This document shows, in pieces, positions 25,555 to 34,818 of a stretch of DNA of 64,000 bases (positions are counted from its first letter, which is position 1; every line of letters starts with the position of its first letter). The notes below the pieces were generated by a model. That model did no database searches, was not told where the DNA came from, and worked only from the letters and a program-made list of their open reading frames with translations. The position numbers and the translations under genes are program-made. The DNA lies in assembly GCA_002339805.1 (NCBI GenBank), contig DDKW01000023.1, forward strand, positions 27,363 through 91,362, read 5' to 3'. This DNA comes from Dehalococcoidia bacterium UBA2588. GTDB lineage: Bacteria; Chloroflexota; Dehalococcoidia; Lucifugimonadales; UBA3495.

Positions 25555-26373
25555 TTAATGTCCCCTGTATTCTGGATTTCTTTTTTCCCTAAAAGCATCG
25601 GCCCCTTCCAAATGATCTTTAGAAGATAACGTGATGGTCTCCGCAGCTGCAGCCATTTTCATAGCTGTTTCTAAATCAAATTCAAGACCTTTGTACAGCA
25701 TCAATTTAGATAGTCGTATTGCAATAGGGGGCCCAGCAGCAATTTTATGTGCCATTGACATGACCTCATTCTCCAAATCTTCTTCATCAACTAATTTATT
25801 CAAAAAACCTAATTGCTTTGCCTCATCAGCCTCCATGAAATCACCTGTGAATAACATCTCAGCTGCTTTACCCAAACTACCCAAAACTCGCGGGTATAAC
25901 CAAGTACCTCCAAATCCTGGGAATAATCCGATTTTAATATACGCACACATGAACCGACTTCTAGGCGTACCTATTCTAATGTCGCATGCAGCGGCCAAAT
26001 CTAATCCAGCTCCAACTGCAACGCCATTTACCATAGCTATAACAGGTTTTTCTAAACGCTGTAGTGCTAGCATAAACCTCTGAGTGCGATTGAATGATCT
26101 CCTGATGTCATCAGGGTTATCTGACACCCAGGCGCTAGGTTCACTGCCACCACGCAACGCGGATAAATCTCCACCCGCACAAAAAGAACTGCCTGCGCCA
26201 GTAATGATTAAAACTCTTATAGAATCATCTTCATCAATAACCTCGAGGGCATCTCCCAATTCATCCTGCATGACATCATTCAACGCATTTCTTCTATCAG
26301 GACGATTTAAAGTAATACGTGCAATATGTGAGTCTTTATCTTTTTCAAGCAAGATATACTTATAATCAGCCAT
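25555..26373 (-). CDS. Enoyl-CoA hydratase/isomerase family protein
   Basis: A 272-residue crotonase-fold protein. The oxyanion-hole loop AGSSFCAGGDLSAL near residue 60 and GVAVGAGLDLAAACDIRIG near 120 are intact. The position of the first catalytic glutamate of enoyl-CoA hydratase (PExxLG) reads AYIKIGLFPG, so a Tyr stands there. Related sequences in Actinobacteria show the same change, so it may be a different acyl-CoA reaction within the fold rather than a dead enzyme. It is the first gene before prs. I leave the reaction open. Confidence 0.87.
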   Translation of the reverse strand: MADYKYILLEKDKDSHIARITLNRPDRRNALNDVMQDELGDALEVIDEDDSIRVLIITGAGSSFCAGGDLSALRGGSEPSAWVSDNPDDIRRSFNRTQRFMLALQRLEKPVIAMVNGVAVGAGLDLAAACDIRIGTPRSRFMCAYIKIGLFPGFGGTWLYPRVLGSLGKAAEMLFTGDFMEADEAKQLGFLNKLVDEEDLENEVMSMAHKIAAGPPIAIRLSKLMLYKGLEFDLETAMKMAAAAETITLSSKDHLEGADAFREKRNPEYRGH

Positions 26374-26549
26374 TGCCCCCCCTTATGAGCTTCTGAATTA
26401 TAGCACAGGGTCAAAGCAAACTTAAGATGAAATTTTAAGTCACATTTCCATCTCGAAATTTAACAAACCCAGAGGCCTTATCTCAGCCAAAAGCAACAAT
26501 CATTTCTGCATTTAGTGTAGAATATCTTTATCAAAATGAAGGCGGAACT

Positions 26550-27725
26550 ATGTACAGTTACATATCACATTTAGAGTGCTCAGTCTGTGAAAAAGAATTT
26601 CCACATGATCAAATTAGCTCGATCAGCGAATGCTGTGCCAAAGTCTTGTTCGCCAGATATGATTTGCAGAAACTAAAGAAAGAAGTTAATAAGAATGTTT
26701 ACGCTTCACGAGAATCTAATATGTGGCGTTTCTCAGAACTCCTGCCTGTAACAGACCCAGCTAATGTAGTAACCTTGGGTGAAGGTGGCACGCCATTATT
26801 ACGCACTACCGACCTTGGTAAGAAGTTAAACCTAAACAATTTATACATTAAAGATGAAGGACTGAACCCTACTGGGACATTCAAAGCGAGAGGAATCGGC
26901 GCTGCCGTATCCAAAGCCAACGAACTCGGAGTTAAAGGCTTCACAATGCCATCAGCAGGAAATGCCGCTGGTGCAGTCGCTGCTTACGCAGCAAGATCAG
27001 GACATCCCGTAAAGGTGTATATGCCTCAAGATGCTCCCTCAGCAAACAAAAAGGAGTCTCTACTTACTGGAGCTGAGCTAAACCTAGTAGATGGTCTTAT
27101 CAGCGATGCAGGGCGAATTTCAAGTCAAGTGGCAAAAGAAGAAAACTTATTTGACCTCTCAACTTTGAAAGAACCATATAGAGCGGAAGGCAAAAAAACT
27201 ATGGCTCTTGAATTAGCGCAACAATTAGGTTGGAAGATTCCTGATGTAATTGTTTATCCCACTGGTGGCGGTACCGGAATCATAGGAATGCATAAAGGAT
27301 TCAATGAACTACTGGAACTAGGGTGGGTAACTGGTAAACAACCCAGATTTATAGCGGTACAAGCAGAGGGGTGCCAACCTATCGTTAAGGCCTTCAATGA
27401 AGGTGCAGATAGTAGTGAAATGTGGACTAATGCAGCTACAGTAGCAGACGGATTAAGAGTTCCAGGCCCTTTCGCAGACTACGTTATCTTGAAAATATTG
27501 CGTGAGACTGGTGGCACAGCTCTTTCTGTAACCGACAAAGAGATGGTAGATGCAATGTATGAAATCTCTAGTGATGAAGGCGTAGTGATCTGCCCAGAAG
27601 GCGCAGCAACATTAGTAGGATTGAGGCAATTATTAGACAAAGGCCTGGTCTCGCAAGACGAAACAGTTATCCTATTAAACACGGGCTCAGCTTATAAATA
27701 CCTTGAATTGGTTTCCGAAAAGTAA
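26550..27725 (+). CDS. thrC: Threonine synthase
   Basis: A PLP enzyme that converts O-phosphohomoserine to threonine. The PLP lysine is K112 in TGTFKARG; phosphate-binding residues follow in TMPSAGNAAGAVAAYAARSG and the PTGGGTGIIG loop. The short 391-residue form with a cysteine-rich N-terminus (C10, C13, C28, C29) is common in Archaea and Chloroflexota. The second half of the zinc knuckle is irregular (ECCAK instead of CxxC), so metal binding is doubtful. It overlaps ispH by one base (TAATG). AAGGCGG precedes the ATG. Aspartate semialdehyde for it comes from asd at 6923. Confidence 0.93.
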   Translation: MYSYISHLECSVCEKEFPHDQISSISECCAKVLFARYDLQKLKKEVNKNVYASRESNMWRFSELLPVTDPANVVTLGEGGTPLLRTTDLGKKLNLNNLYIKDEGLNPTGTFKARGIGAAVSKANELGVKGFTMPSAGNAAGAVAAYAARSGHPVKVYMPQDAPSANKKESLLTGAELNLVDGLISDAGRISSQVAKEENLFDLSTLKEPYRAEGKKTMALELAQQLGWKIPDVIVYPTGGGTGIIGMHKGFNELLELGWVTGKQPRFIAVQAEGCQPIVKAFNEGADSSEMWTNAATVADGLRVPGPFADYVILKILRETGGTALSVTDKEMVDAMYEISSDEGVVICPEGAATLVGLRQLLDKGLVSQDETVILLNTGSAYKYLELVSEK

Positions 27726-28624
27726 TGGAAATACTTGTAAGCTCTCCTAGAGGCTTTTGCGCAGGAGTAGTTCGCGCTATAGATATGGTTGAACTAGCTC
27801 TTGAAAAATATGGTGCTCCAGTTTATATAAAGCATCAGATCGTTCACAATCCCCATGTAGTTGAAGATCTTGAAAGCAAAGGTGCGATCACAGTAGAAAC
27901 TGTTGAAGAAATCCCTGAAGGTTCTCATGTTGTATTTTCCGCACATGGTTCACCCCCTGAAGATTTTGCCAAAGCTAGAGAAAGAAATTTGAAGGTAATT
28001 GACGCAGTTTGCCCTCTGGTAACTAAAGTGCACAATGAAGCAAAAAAATACGCTGCTCTTGGTAAGAAAATAATTCTAGTTGGCCATGAAGGACATCAAG
28101 AAGTAAAAGGAACTATGGGCCAAACCCCCATGACATTAGTAAATGACAAAGATCTTCAGTCAATCCCTAATTGGGATACTGACACTGACTTGGTAGTACT
28201 TACACAAACCACTTTATCAGTGAATGACACACAGAATATTACTGACAAAATAGATTCAGAATATTCTAATACCACTATCAGGAACGATATCTGTTATGCA
28301 ACTACTAATCGCCAAAGCGCTGTAAAAGATATGGCAAAACAAGTTGATGCAATATTAGTGATAGGCGCAGAAAACAGCTCTAACTGCAATAGGCTAAAAG
28401 AATTATCACTTAGCCTTGGAATACCTGCAATGCTGGTTAATAATATCACGGAGATTCCTCCAGAATTTGTTTCACAGCGACAAATTATAGGAGTTACATC
28501 CGGAGCATCCACTCCAGAATCTTTAGTCCAAGACATCATTGCATTTCTCGAACCAACCAAGATATCCTATTTAAGCACAGTTGAAGAAGATATCTCTTTC
28601 ACTATCCGAGATGGGATTATCTAA
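27725..28624 (+). CDS. ispH: 4-hydroxy-3-methylbut-2-enyl diphosphate reductase
   Basis: The last enzyme of the MEP isoprenoid pathway, a [4Fe-4S] reductase giving IPP and DMAPP. The three cluster cysteines are C12 (GFCAGVVRAID), C96 (DAVCPLVTKVH) and C190 (DICYATTNRQ). Histidines in HNPHVVEDL and VGHEGHQEVKGTMGQ and the GASTPE motif bind the diphosphate. 299 residues, standard. Its start codon overlaps the thrC stop (TAATG), giving strong translational coupling. The gene is followed by a flippase-like membrane protein 32 nt later. Confidence 0.96.
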   Translation: MEILVSSPRGFCAGVVRAIDMVELALEKYGAPVYIKHQIVHNPHVVEDLESKGAITVETVEEIPEGSHVVFSAHGSPPEDFAKARERNLKVIDAVCPLVTKVHNEAKKYAALGKKIILVGHEGHQEVKGTMGQTPMTLVNDKDLQSIPNWDTDTDLVVLTQTTLSVNDTQNITDKIDSEYSNTTIRNDICYATTNRQSAVKDMAKQVDAILVIGAENSSNCNRLKELSLSLGIPAMLVNNITEIPPEFVSQRQIIGVTSGASTPESLVQDIIAFLEPTKISYLSTVEEDISFTIRDGII

Positions 28625-28656
28625 CTAATATAGTCATAAAGTCTAATGGTAGGTTA

Positions 28657-29643
28657 ATGTATCCAAGAAACACCCTTGATGTCTCTCAAGTATTAAAACG
28701 CATCCTCTCGATACCAACTTTTATAACATTTGTAATAGTTAGTGGCATAATCGTTATATTAGTCACTGGATTCGATATAGATATGGCAAAAGTTATGTCG
28801 ATAATATTTGAGGCAGGACCAGTACCCTATATTTTGGCATTTCTCACTCATTACCTGAGCTTTGTGTTCCGAGGTCTTAGGTGGAAATATTTAGTAGGTA
28901 CTGTCAATCATCACAAACAACCATCTTCGTTTGAATATGTAAAATTAATATTCTTGAGTAACTTTATAAATTCTGCATCTCTATTCCGAATAGGTGACCT
29001 GTACAAAGTTTATGCCTTTAATAGGAAATATGCCAAAGGATTCACTAATTTGCTAGGCACATTAATAACCGAGCGATTATTAGACTGTGTCATGTTGGCT
29101 ATATTAGTGGGTGTATTTGGGCAGGTACTTCTCCAGACAGCTAACAAAGAAATCCAAATGATTGTTGTATTCCCTATTATTTTGTTAGGTATATTATTAC
29201 TCGCTTTCATAGCTGTAATCAAAATTAAAAAGATTCCCAAATTCCCATTACTAACCAATCTCATACATAAAGCTAAAGAAGGAGCTCAGATCCCCAAAAA
29301 AAATATAGTACCTGCATTTCTGATGTCCATATTAGCTTGGGTGTGTGAAATTGTCAGAGTATATTTCATAGCATCAGCTTTACAATTTGATCTGGAATTC
29401 GCCCATACATCTATTTTATCGCTTGTTCACGCGATGTTAACACTAGTGCCAACCCCCGGAGGGATAGGAGCTGTAGAATCCGGTGTCGCAGGATTAGGAA
29501 CATTATTGTTCAACATGACACCTGAAAATTCTATCGCATTAATATTATTAGATAGGTCTATTACATACCTTAGCGTTCTTCTAATAGGAGGATTCGTTTT
29601 TATATGGGAAATAATAGATATAAATAAGAAAAGCAACGAGTAA
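28657..29643 (+). CDS. Lysylphosphatidylglycerol synthase TM-domain (UPF0104) family protein
   Basis: A 328-residue integral membrane protein with about eight hydrophobic segments and the family motif VPTPGGIGAVESGVAGL near residue 265, plus HYLSFVFRGLRWKYL near 65. The C-terminal catalytic part of LPG synthases is absent, so it is the stand-alone membrane domain, usually seen as a lipid flippase-like unit of unknown cargo. It may be co-transcribed with thrC and ispH. Its stop codon directly abuts the stop of the convergent gpsA, with no base between. Confidence 0.85.
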   Translation: MYPRNTLDVSQVLKRILSIPTFITFVIVSGIIVILVTGFDIDMAKVMSIIFEAGPVPYILAFLTHYLSFVFRGLRWKYLVGTVNHHKQPSSFEYVKLIFLSNFINSASLFRIGDLYKVYAFNRKYAKGFTNLLGTLITERLLDCVMLAILVGVFGQVLLQTANKEIQMIVVFPIILLGILLLAFIAVIKIKKIPKFPLLTNLIHKAKEGAQIPKKNIVPAFLMSILAWVCEIVRVYFIASALQFDLEFAHTSILSLVHAMLTLVPTPGGIGAVESGVAGLGTLLFNMTPENSIALILLDRSITYLSVLLIGGFVFIWEIIDINKKSNE

Positions 29644-30654
29644 TTATTCTGAAGTAGGCGGTCTATTCATTAATTCTTGGATACCTTGCTGAGGTTGCAT
29701 GCCTTCAAACAAAATCTTGTATATTGCTTGGGTGATCGGTAATTCCACTCCAAGAAGTTCTCCTAATTCTACTGCTGCCCTAGTAGTTTCTAGTCCTTCT
29801 ATTACATTCTGCATATCATAAGTAATTTGTTCAAGTGTTCTTCCCAATGCTATTTGTTCACCGAGATGACGATTCCTACTCAATTTACTAAAACTAGTAG
29901 CTACTATATCTCCCACTCCTGCTAATCCTGCGAAAGTATGTGCGGAAGCTCCCAGACTAGTTCCTAATCGGGAAATTTCTGCGATTCCACGGGTAATATA
30001 AGCCGCTTTGGAATTATCACCTAGTTCTAAACCATCAACAATTCCAGCACCAATAGCAATAATATTTTTTAATGTTCCACACAATTCAACTCCAATGACA
30101 TCATCAGAGGTATAAATCCTAAAAGTAGGTTGCATTAACACGTCCCTGACCAGTTGAGCATTTACTATGTTATTGCTTGCTACAACAGAAGATGATGGCT
30201 TCCCAACAACAATTTCTTTCGCAAGATTAGGTCCTGAAATAACACAAAGATTTTCACAAATTTCTTTTGACAGCTCCTCGCCTACTATTTCTGACATTCT
30301 AAGTTTATTAGGCATCTCTAATCCCTTCGTAGCACTGACTAATATAGAATGACTCGGTATCGCAGGAGCAATTTCAGCTATATTCCGCCGAAAACTATGA
30401 GAAGGGACTGCTAAAATAATTATATTAGCATTACTAATTGCATCTTTAACTGAAGAGGTAATAGTAAATGAATTTGGGAACCTTACACCAGGCAAAAATC
30501 GACTGCATTCACCTTCTTTTGAAAGATTGGTAGCCTCAGCTTCAGTTCGGCTTAATAAAGTAATCTTGTTGTTCTGGGATTTGCTTGCCATAATAGCCAA
30601 AGTAATGCCCCAGGTAGTCACCCCTACAATAGCTACATTATTCACTATTCTCAA
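29644..30654 (-). CDS. gpsA: Glycerol-3-phosphate dehydrogenase [NAD(P)+]
   Basis: Reduces dihydroxyacetone phosphate to sn-glycerol 3-phosphate for phospholipids. 336 residues. The Rossmann motif is GVTTWGITLA (usually GAGSWGTALA, so the first glycines differ slightly). SATKGLE, SGPNLAKEI, the catalytic-lysine region LKNIIAIGAGIVDGL and GLAGVGDIVATS are present. Its start overlaps the end of plsY by 4 nt (ATGA type). It is the last gene of argF-der-plsY-gpsA and supplies the PlsY acceptor. Confidence 0.94.
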   Translation of the reverse strand: MRIVNNVAIVGVTTWGITLAIMASKSQNNKITLLSRTEAEATNLSKEGECSRFLPGVRFPNSFTITSSVKDAISNANIIILAVPSHSFRRNIAEIAPAIPSHSILVSATKGLEMPNKLRMSEIVGEELSKEICENLCVISGPNLAKEIVVGKPSSSVVASNNIVNAQLVRDVLMQPTFRIYTSDDVIGVELCGTLKNIIAIGAGIVDGLELGDNSKAAYITRGIAEISRLGTSLGASAHTFAGLAGVGDIVATSFSKLSRNRHLGEQIALGRTLEQITYDMQNVIEGLETTRAAVELGELLGVELPITQAIYKILFEGMQPQQGIQELMNRPPTSE

Positions 30655-31379
30655 TCGCTCGTTAATTTTTCAGCAGGTTGACCTATTCTACGTTCAGTAC
30701 CTGCGAATATTCTTTGCATATTATCCCGATGCTGAAATAAAATCATTGCACCTACGATGGCCGCATAAGTCGCTTCAAAGATTAGGTACCAGTCCAATAT
30801 CATAAAAATCCACACGGTCGTTACCGCGGTGATTACTCCTAATATAGACCCCAAAGATAGGTATTTTGATATAAATGTGACAGGTAAAAATACCAGCATT
30901 GCCAAAGCGGCAGGCACTGGGGTCAATATCAATAAAGTCCCTAATGCAGGAGCGATACCTCTACCTCCTTTAAAACCTAAAAATACAGACCAATTATGTC
31001 CCGATACAATCAATAACAGCATCACGACAGTCACCCATGGATCAAGTGATAATTGAGAAGTGACCATTACTGCAATCATCCCTTTCGAACAATCAAGTAC
31101 CAACACCACCATTCCCACATATTTGCCAGATGTGCGGAACATATTAGACGTTCCAATTTTCCCACTACCATAGTCCCTAATGTCTCTACCTGTTCTGATT
31201 CTATATAGTATGTAGCCCCAAGGGATGGATCCTAACAAATACAGCTGCAACCCCAAGATTGTGTACAAAAGAGGCAATTGCAGGATTGGACCATCATAAG
31301 CCATCCATAATAATGAAATTAATAAAAGAGGTATGAAACCTCCAATAAATATAATGAATATTTTTTTTGATGCAATCAT
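30651..31379 (-). CDS. plsY: Glycerol-3-phosphate acyltransferase PlsY
   Basis: An acyl-phosphate-dependent membrane acyltransferase, first step of phosphatidate synthesis. Motifs are GSIPWGYILYRIRTGRDIR (motif 1), the GSGKIGTSNMFRTSGK region and GHNWSVFLGFKGGRGIAPALG, given here as GHNWSVFLGFKGG. 242 residues with about six to seven hydrophobic segments; an extra N-terminal helix pair precedes motif 1, making it longer than the usual 200. It overlaps der by 4 nt and gpsA by 4 nt, so all three are tightly coupled. Confidence 0.92.
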   Translation of the reverse strand: MIASKKIFIIFIGGFIPLLLISLLWMAYDGPILQLPLLYTILGLQLYLLGSIPWGYILYRIRTGRDIRDYGSGKIGTSNMFRTSGKYVGMVVLVLDCSKGMIAVMVTSQLSLDPWVTVVMLLLIVSGHNWSVFLGFKGGRGIAPALGTLLILTPVPAALAMLVFLPVTFISKYLSLGSILGVITAVTTVWIFMILDWYLIFEATYAAIVGAMILFQHRDNMQRIFAGTERRIGQPAEKLTSD

Positions 31380-32722
31380 CCTTTTTTGTATATGAGCCTT
31401 AAATGAGTCCGGTCAAACCCAAATTCCCTCCGTATCTGATTCTCCAAATACCGCTTATATGTAAAATGCAATAACTCTGGGTTATTCACAGATACAGTGA
31501 AAGTCGGAGGATTAACCCCAACTTGAGCCATCTTACGAATTTTTATTCCTCGTCTGGATTTAGTCTTCGGAGCCTTGGGCATATGATTAGCTAAAGCATT
31601 AAATAAAGCGTATTGCAATTTAGTTTCATTAACTCTCATATTACGCTCCTCGTGTAAGTCCAATACCGTTTTTAATAAACCATCAATTCCTTCACCATAT
31701 AATGCGGAGGTAAAACACACTGGGATATAACTCATGAAATGCATGCGATCTCTAACTCTATTCATAGCTCGGATTTGAGAGTGTTCAGTTGGATTATTAA
31801 TCAAATCCCATTTGTTGACTACCACAATGATACCTTTACACATTTCCCACGCTAAACCTGCAACATGAATGTCTTGTGAAGTCGCCAGTAATGAAGCATC
31901 AGCAACCATCAATACTACATCACTTCTCTCAACTGCTGACATAGCACGCAATACACTAAATTTTTCTATTCCCACGCCGACTTTGCCGGGCCTTCTAATA
32001 CCCGCTGTATCAATCAAAGTAAGTTGCCTATCTCCAAAGGTCAAATCAGAATCAATCGCATCCCGAGTTGTTCCTGCTATCGGACTAACAATAGTACGTT
32101 CCTCTCCCAAAATGCTATTAACCAATGCGGATTTTCCTACGTTGGGTCGTCCAACTATCGCTATTTTAATTGACCTATCTTCTGAATCCTCTTGGTCATC
32201 TTCTAAACTATAAGGTAACAATTCAGATACCAAGCCGTACAAATCATCCATACCTATATTATGATGAGCACTCACACAAACATAATTCCAGAAGCCCAAG
32301 CTGAAAAATTCAGCGATATTATTACGTCTTCCATCGTTGTCAACCTTATTTATTACCAAAATGACGTTGACATCAGCAGTCCTCAATTGATCAGCGATTG
32401 TTTGATCTGTCGGTGTTAATCCTGCATCACAATCAACCACGAATAGCACCACATCTGCTCCTGAAATAGCCATCCTTGCTTGATCTTTAACCTTGGTTAT
32501 AATGTGATCGGTTGAACCTAAATCTAATCCACCTGTATCAATTAATAGAAATTTCTTAGGATATCTGTCCACAACTGCTACTAACCTGTCGCGAGTTGTC
32601 CCTTCCTCGTTGGCCACGATGGCATGTCGTTTATCAATAATCCTATTAAATAATGAGGATTTACCTACATTAGGTCTGCCGACTATGGCTACTGTAGGCA
32701 TATTAGACTCTGATGATTCCAT
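31376..32722 (-). CDS. der: GTPase Der (EngA)
   Basis: A tandem-GTPase ribosome assembly factor for the 50S subunit. Both G domains are complete: GRPNVGKSSLFN, DTGGL and NKVD in the first (residues about 14-130), then GRPNVGKSALVN, DTAGI and NKWD in the second (about 190-320). A KH-like C-terminal domain follows. 448 residues. The second copy of the P-loop differs by one residue only. The ATG at 32722 and another at codon 8 are both possible. It starts 3 nt after the argF stop. Confidence 0.96.
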   Translation of the reverse strand: MESSESNMPTVAIVGRPNVGKSSLFNRIIDKRHAIVANEEGTTRDRLVAVVDRYPKKFLLIDTGGLDLGSTDHIITKVKDQARMAISGADVVLFVVDCDAGLTPTDQTIADQLRTADVNVILVINKVDNDGRRNNIAEFFSLGFWNYVCVSAHHNIGMDDLYGLVSELLPYSLEDDQEDSEDRSIKIAIVGRPNVGKSALVNSILGEERTIVSPIAGTTRDAIDSDLTFGDRQLTLIDTAGIRRPGKVGVGIEKFSVLRAMSAVERSDVVLMVADASLLATSQDIHVAGLAWEMCKGIIVVVNKWDLINNPTEHSQIRAMNRVRDRMHFMSYIPVCFTSALYGEGIDGLLKTVLDLHEERNMRVNETKLQYALFNALANHMPKAPKTKSRRGIKIRKMAQVGVNPPTFTVSVNNPELLHFTYKRYLENQIRREFGFDRTHLRLIYKKG

Positions 32723-32725
32723 ACT

Positions 32726-33631
32726 TCAGCCTTTATATAAAAATTCTAATATTGCTTGTTGTGCAGGCAGTCGGTTATAAGCTTGATCATAAGCAACTGA
32801 CTTAGGGGAGCTTAACATACCTTCAGGTACTTCTTCACCATAATGCACAGGCATGTCATGCATAAATATTACATCTTCAGCAGCACAGGACAACAGCTGG
32901 TCAGTAACTGTAAATCCGGAGAAATCCTTTTTGCGTTTTACAGATTCTTCTTCTTGGCCCATACTGGTCCACGCGTCTGTATAGACTATATCTGCTTGTC
33001 TAACAGCATCTTCGGGATCGTTACAGAAAATCATATTCGCACCAGATTTTTGAGCCATTTGGTTGGCTACATACATACTATTTTCATCCAGTTCATATCC
33101 TTTAGGTGTCGCAATCGCAAAGCTGATCCCCACCGCAGCACATATCAAAGCTAAACTCCTCGAAACATTGTTACCATCACCTATGAACGTTAATTTGGTA
33201 TCTGCTTCAATAACTTTATTTTCACTGATAGTTAGGAGATCTGCTATTACCTGACACGGATGTTCCAAATCTGATAACGCATTAATTATAGGAACGGAGG
33301 AAAATTTACTCATTTCCAACAATGCGTCATGAGAGTTAACTCTTGCAATTATGCCGTCCACATAAGATGACAAAACGGTTGATATATCTTCTATACTTTC
33401 TCTTTTGCCTAATCCTATTTCTTCAGGGCCCAAATATATCCCGTATCCCCCCAGTTTCTCTATACCTAACTGAAAACTTACCTTAGTTCTTAATGAAGGC
33501 TTTTCGAACAGCAAAGCGAAAGTTTTCCCATCCAGACAGGTACTAAAGTCCCCTATTTTAATAGCTTTTGCACGATCTACTATATCTAATATTTGTTGGC
33601 TACTTAAATCTGTTATCGAAATGATGTTCAT
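32726..33631 (-). CDS. argF: Ornithine carbamoyltransferase
   Basis: Carbamoylates ornithine to citrulline in arginine synthesis. 301 residues. Carbamoyl-phosphate binding is seen in FEKPSLRTKVSFQ near residue 50 and DLEHPCQVIAD near 125; TYTDAWTSMGQE-like IVYTDAWTSMGQ is the SMG loop. The usual HCLP motif reads HDMPVHYGEEV, with Asp in place of the ornithine-contacting Cys. This could change substrate preference (for example an acylated ornithine) or simply be a lineage variant. The rest is a good match. It is the first gene of its operon, with the terminator of the NHL gene just upstream. Confidence 0.87.
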   Translation of the reverse strand: MNIISITDLSSQQILDIVDRAKAIKIGDFSTCLDGKTFALLFEKPSLRTKVSFQLGIEKLGGYGIYLGPEEIGLGKRESIEDISTVLSSYVDGIIARVNSHDALLEMSKFSSVPIINALSDLEHPCQVIADLLTISENKVIEADTKLTFIGDGNNVSRSLALICAAVGISFAIATPKGYELDENSMYVANQMAQKSGANMIFCNDPEDAVRQADIVYTDAWTSMGQEEESVKRKKDFSGFTVTDQLLSCAAEDVIFMHDMPVHYGEEVPEGMLSSPKSVAYDQAYNRLPAQQAILEFLYKG

Positions 33632-33690
33632 ATTAAATCCATGTTATTGATTAACAACTGCAGATTTTAACATACTCTCCCAAAACTAAA

Positions 33691-33715
33691 ACAGGGGCGC
33701 CTATGGCGCCCCTGT
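33691..33715 (-). terminator. Intrinsic terminator of the second DUF1800-DUF1501-NHL operon
   Basis: An 11-bp GC-rich stem (ACAGGGGCGCC at 33691-33701 with GGCGCCCCTGT at 33705-33715) closes a 3-base loop. On the minus strand it is followed by a T-rich run (TTTTAGTTTTGGG). It lies 23 nt after the NHL stop. The arms share ACAGGGGC/GCCCCTGT with the terminator at 62606-62635. Confidence 0.85.
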
Positions 33716-33738
33716 AATTAAGTCTATTGGATCTAGGA

Positions 33739-34773
33739 TTATAAGTTAGCCTGTGGATCCAAGTAACTATTATCTTTTTCGTAGATTTGAAGTCTGCCTC
33801 TCTGAGTATCACACACAATCAAGCGGTTGTTAGCTCGATCGAAAGTGCACCCTGTTGGCATTCTAAACCTACGTTGTTGCTCTCCAAGATTTTGAACCCG
33901 TCTTCTCGCTTTGTTCATGTCAGGATTAGCATCAATAGACATCTGTCCCCATTTGGACACTTCTAAAGCATCTCCGTATAAATAGCTTAAGGGTTTAGTG
34001 TCTACATCGTATATAACGACTCTCTCGTGCATCCAGTCAACTACATACACATCGCCATCGCCATCTACGCAAACACCAGTAGGATTCTTCAAAGAACCTG
34101 GACCACTAGGTCCACCAAAGGTAAGTAAATGATTCCCTTCAGGGTCAAACTTCAAACATCTATCATTCCCCCAGTCGGCAATGTAAATATCTCCATTATC
34201 ATCAATGGCTATACCGTATGGCATCTCCATTTCTCCGTCACCACTTCCTTTTACTCCGAATCCTGAAATATATTTTCCATCTTTAGAAAATTTTTGAATT
34301 TTACTATCAAACGTGTTTACAATCCAAACATCTCCGTTCGCATCGAAACAAATTCCACCAGAACCATTGAATTTGCCATCTTCTTCACCTTGTTCTCCCC
34401 ATTGACCGATCACTTCTCCTTCTGGGTTGAAGATAGTAACTCTGTTATACCATTCATCAGTAGCATAAATATTTCCGTCTAAATCTACTGCTACTCCTGT
34501 AAGTATTTTAAACAGTGGCCCTTCTTTGGATTCAGATCCATAAGCTAACCCTGTTCGACCAAATTCATTTATGAATTCTTGATCAACCGTTAACTTGGAT
34601 AACCTGACCCCTCCTGGGTTCTGTTCGTTGCCTCGGTTGGCAACATACAATACTCCATCATCTGCACAAGCAACACTTATAGGCAAACTGAATCCCATAC
34701 CTGCTACCGCATTTCTTCCTATATTGTGGCTGTATAGCCATGCTCGCCCTGAGGCGACCGTATTTTGAGCCAT
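33739..34773 (-). CDS. NHL-repeat beta-propeller protein (copy 2)
   Basis: 344 residues of NHL repeats, paralogous to 1262-2320. The start is set at 34773, where GGAGGAG stands just before the ATG and where the protein aligns with copy 1 (YSHNIGRNAVAGMGF against YSHSIGRGAQSGMGF). The frame runs upstream to 34854, but that stretch crosses a hairpin and has no match in copy 1. Repeats include LTGVAVDLDGNIYATDEW, GGICFDANGDVWIVNTF, PYGIAIDDNGDIYIADWGN and PTGVCVDGDGDVYVVDW. It ends in a terminator. No signal peptide is seen. Its ligand is unknown. Confidence 0.9.
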   Translation of the reverse strand: MAQNTVASGRAWLYSHNIGRNAVAGMGFSLPISVACADDGVLYVANRGNEQNPGGVRLSKLTVDQEFINEFGRTGLAYGSESKEGPLFKILTGVAVDLDGNIYATDEWYNRVTIFNPEGEVIGQWGEQGEEDGKFNGSGGICFDANGDVWIVNTFDSKIQKFSKDGKYISGFGVKGSGDGEMEMPYGIAIDDNGDIYIADWGNDRCLKFDPEGNHLLTFGGPSGPGSLKNPTGVCVDGDGDVYVVDWMHERVVIYDVDTKPLSYLYGDALEVSKWGQMSIDANPDMNKARRRVQNLGEQQRRFRMPTGCTFDRANNRLIVCDTQRGRLQIYEKDNSYLDPQANL

Positions 34774-34818
34774 CTCTCCTCCGAAATCAGTAATTTTTCT
34801 GTTCCAATCTCTGGTTCC

